From an uncultured Prevotella sp. (GTDB lineage Bacteria > Bacteroidota > Bacteroidia > Bacteroidales > Bacteroidaceae), in contig USCM01000021.1 in assembly GCA_900553155.1 (NCBI GenBank), positions 1 through 14,246 on the forward strand: 14,246 bases of DNA, given 5' to 3'. The notes beneath the pieces are model-generated. The model saw only the letters and a program-made list of their open reading frames with translations. It searched no databases and had not been told where the DNA came from. The stretch's first letter is position 1. Every line of letters starts with the position of its first letter. Both the position numbers and the translations under genes were made by a program. Shown here in pieces: positions 13,270 to 14,246 of this stretch.

Positions 13270-13382
13270 ATTCTTAAATGTCCAATTCTTTACTCGGAAT
13301 TCTCAATTCAAAAATGTCCAATTCAACATTGCGGCTCCGCCGCAACAATTCAAAACTCAACATTCAAAATTCAAAACTCCCA
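13270..13382 (-). repeat. AATTC-rich spacer repeats with a GC-rich hairpin between sufB and the outer-membrane gene
   Basis: On the plus strand the spacer holds a 13-nt direct repeat AAATGTCCAATTC (13276-13288 and 13312-13324), several AATTCAAAA words, and the hairpin TTGCGGC-tcc-GCCGCAA (13329-13345). On the transcribed strand these read GAATT words on both sides of a GC-rich hairpin, the same design as at 337-415. No -7 element (TAnnTTTG) is visible, so it does not look like a promoter. Confidence 0.65.
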
Positions 13383-14246
13383 TTATCCCACAGTTCCCTC
13401 CAGCGATACGCTCAGCAGCTTCTGTGCCTCAACAGCAAACTCCATAGGCAGCTTGTTGAGCACATCCTTGGCATATCCGTTGACGATAAGGCCTACAGCC
13501 TGCTCGGTAGGGATGCCGCGCTGGTTGCAGTAGAACAGCTGATCTTCCGAAATCTTGGATGTTGTAGCCTCGTGCTCAACAACAGCCGTGTCGTTGTGGA
13601 TATCCATGTAGGGGAAAGTGTGTGCTCCGCAGTCGGAACCAAGCAACAGCGAGTCGCACGACGAATAGTTGCGTGCGTTGTCGGCATTGCTTGTGGCACG
13701 CACCAGTCCGCGGTACGAGTTCTGGCTGTGTCCGGCAGAGATGCCCTTCGATATGATAGTCGACTTGGTGTTCTTGCCCATGTGTATCATCTTCGTGCCG
13801 GTGTCTGCCTCCTGGTAGTTGTTTGTCACGGCAACCGAGTAGAACTCTGCCTGCGAGCCGTCGCCACGCAGCAGGCACGACGGATACTTCCATGTAATGG
13901 CAGAGCCTGTCTCCACCTGTGTCCACGACAGCTTCGAGTTGACGCCACGCAGGTCGCCGCGTTTGGTTACAAGGTTCAGCACACCGCCCTTGCCATGCTC
14001 GTCGCCAGGGTACCAATTCTGTACGGTAGAGTATTTCACCTCGGCATTGTCCTTCACCACAATCTCCACGATAGCGGCATGCAGCTGGTTTTCGTCACGC
14101 ATCGGGGCTGTGCAGCCCTCAAGGTAGCTAACGTACGAGTCGTCGTCGGCAATGATGAGCGTACGCTCAAACTGGCCCGTGTTGCGTGCGTTGATGCGGA
14201 AGTAGGAGCTAAGCTCCATCGGGCAGCGCACGCCCTTGGGTATGTA
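13383..14246 (-). CDS. sufB: Fe-S cluster assembly protein SufB, C-terminal part (5' end outside the window)
   Basis: The last 287 residues of SufB, the scaffold subunit that receives sulfur from SufS, are present. The frame is open to the right edge, with codons for YIPKGVRCPMELSSYFRINA, so the gene continues beyond the window; a GTG at 14231 is internal and not the start. Landmarks are RDENQLHAAIVEIV, the VQNWYPGDEHGKGGVLNLVTKRG stretch, SSCDSLLLG with the cysteine that matches the conserved C-terminal SufB cysteine, VVEHEATTSKISEDQLFYC with the conserved HE pair, and the NQRGIPTEQAVGLIVNG ending. It is the first visible gene of the run that continues through the outer-membrane protein gene, sufC, sufD, sufS, rnhB and the WYL gene. 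The promoter is not in the window. Confidence 0.96.
   Translation of the reverse strand, partial: YIPKGVRCPMELSSYFRINARNTGQFERTLIIADDDSYVSYLEGCTAPMRDENQLHAAIVEIVVKDNAEVKYSTVQNWYPGDEHGKGGVLNLVTKRGDLRGVNSKLSWTQVETGSAITWKYPSCLLRGDGSQAEFYSVAVTNNYQEADTGTKMIHMGKNTKSTIISKGISAGHSQNSYRGLVRATSNADNARNYSSCDSLLLGSDCGAHTFPYMDIHNDTAVVEHEATTSKISEDQLFYCNQRGIPTEQAVGLIVNGYAKDVLNKLPMEFAVEAQKLLSVSLEGTVG

Overview
The window looks like core chromosome of a Bacteroidales bacterium, most likely Prevotella or a close relative. This rests on several things. Promoters have the Bacteroidetes form (TTTG, about 20 nt, TAnnTTTG). Most start codons lack a Shine-Dalgarno sequence. There is a lipoprotein of the TlpA/DUF4369 type, a WYL regulator, a suf locus in the order B-C-D-S, and spacers rich in GAATT-type short repeats. 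I see no tRNA or rRNA gene, insertion sequence, CRISPR array, integrase or attachment site. No stretch without a gene is longer than 300 bases; the longest are 2332-2593 and 6091-6396, or 6166-6396 if the longer start of the gene on the left were used.

Left part, plus strand (1-1122): the 3' end of prfB (release factor 2), a 46-residue single-span membrane protein, and a CYTH/triphosphate-tunnel enzyme. The spacers hold several inverted repeats. A TlpA-like lipoprotein on the minus strand (1153-2331) converges on the CYTH gene with only 30 nt between them. It is divergent from pnp (2594-4894), which encodes polynucleotide phosphorylase with a repeated arginine/glycine/glutamate-rich tail. A 21-bp hairpin terminator separates pnp from a convergent minus-strand pair: a secreted carboxypeptidase-regulatory-like protein followed by a GNAT acetyltransferase.

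Middle, plus strand (6241-7288): greA and a HIT-family hydrolase form a short operon. Its leader contains what looks like a complete intrinsic terminator between the promoter and the greA start codon, with a 12-bp palindrome in the promoter spacer. I consider this leader the best regulatory lead in the window. The divergent secreted-protein gene has a near-perfect promoter that sits directly against its start codon, so its mRNA may be leaderless. An 18-bp hairpin closes the operon at 7306-7354.

Right part, minus strand (7430-14246): one co-directional run read from right to left: sufB (cut by the window end), an outer-membrane beta-barrel-like protein, sufC, sufD, sufS, rnhB and a WYL-domain regulator. 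SufBCD is the Fe-S cluster scaffold complex and SufS supplies its sulfur. The outer-membrane protein between sufB and sufC is the odd member. Spacers in this run carry a seven-copy heptanucleotide array (10244-10292) and an AATTC-rich spacer with a GC-rich hairpin (13270-13382).

Most of the window is ordinary housekeeping sequence. The interesting observations concern leaders, spacers, a thioredoxin-fold protein without cysteines, and the make-up of the suf run. All functional calls come from reading the sequence without database searches.
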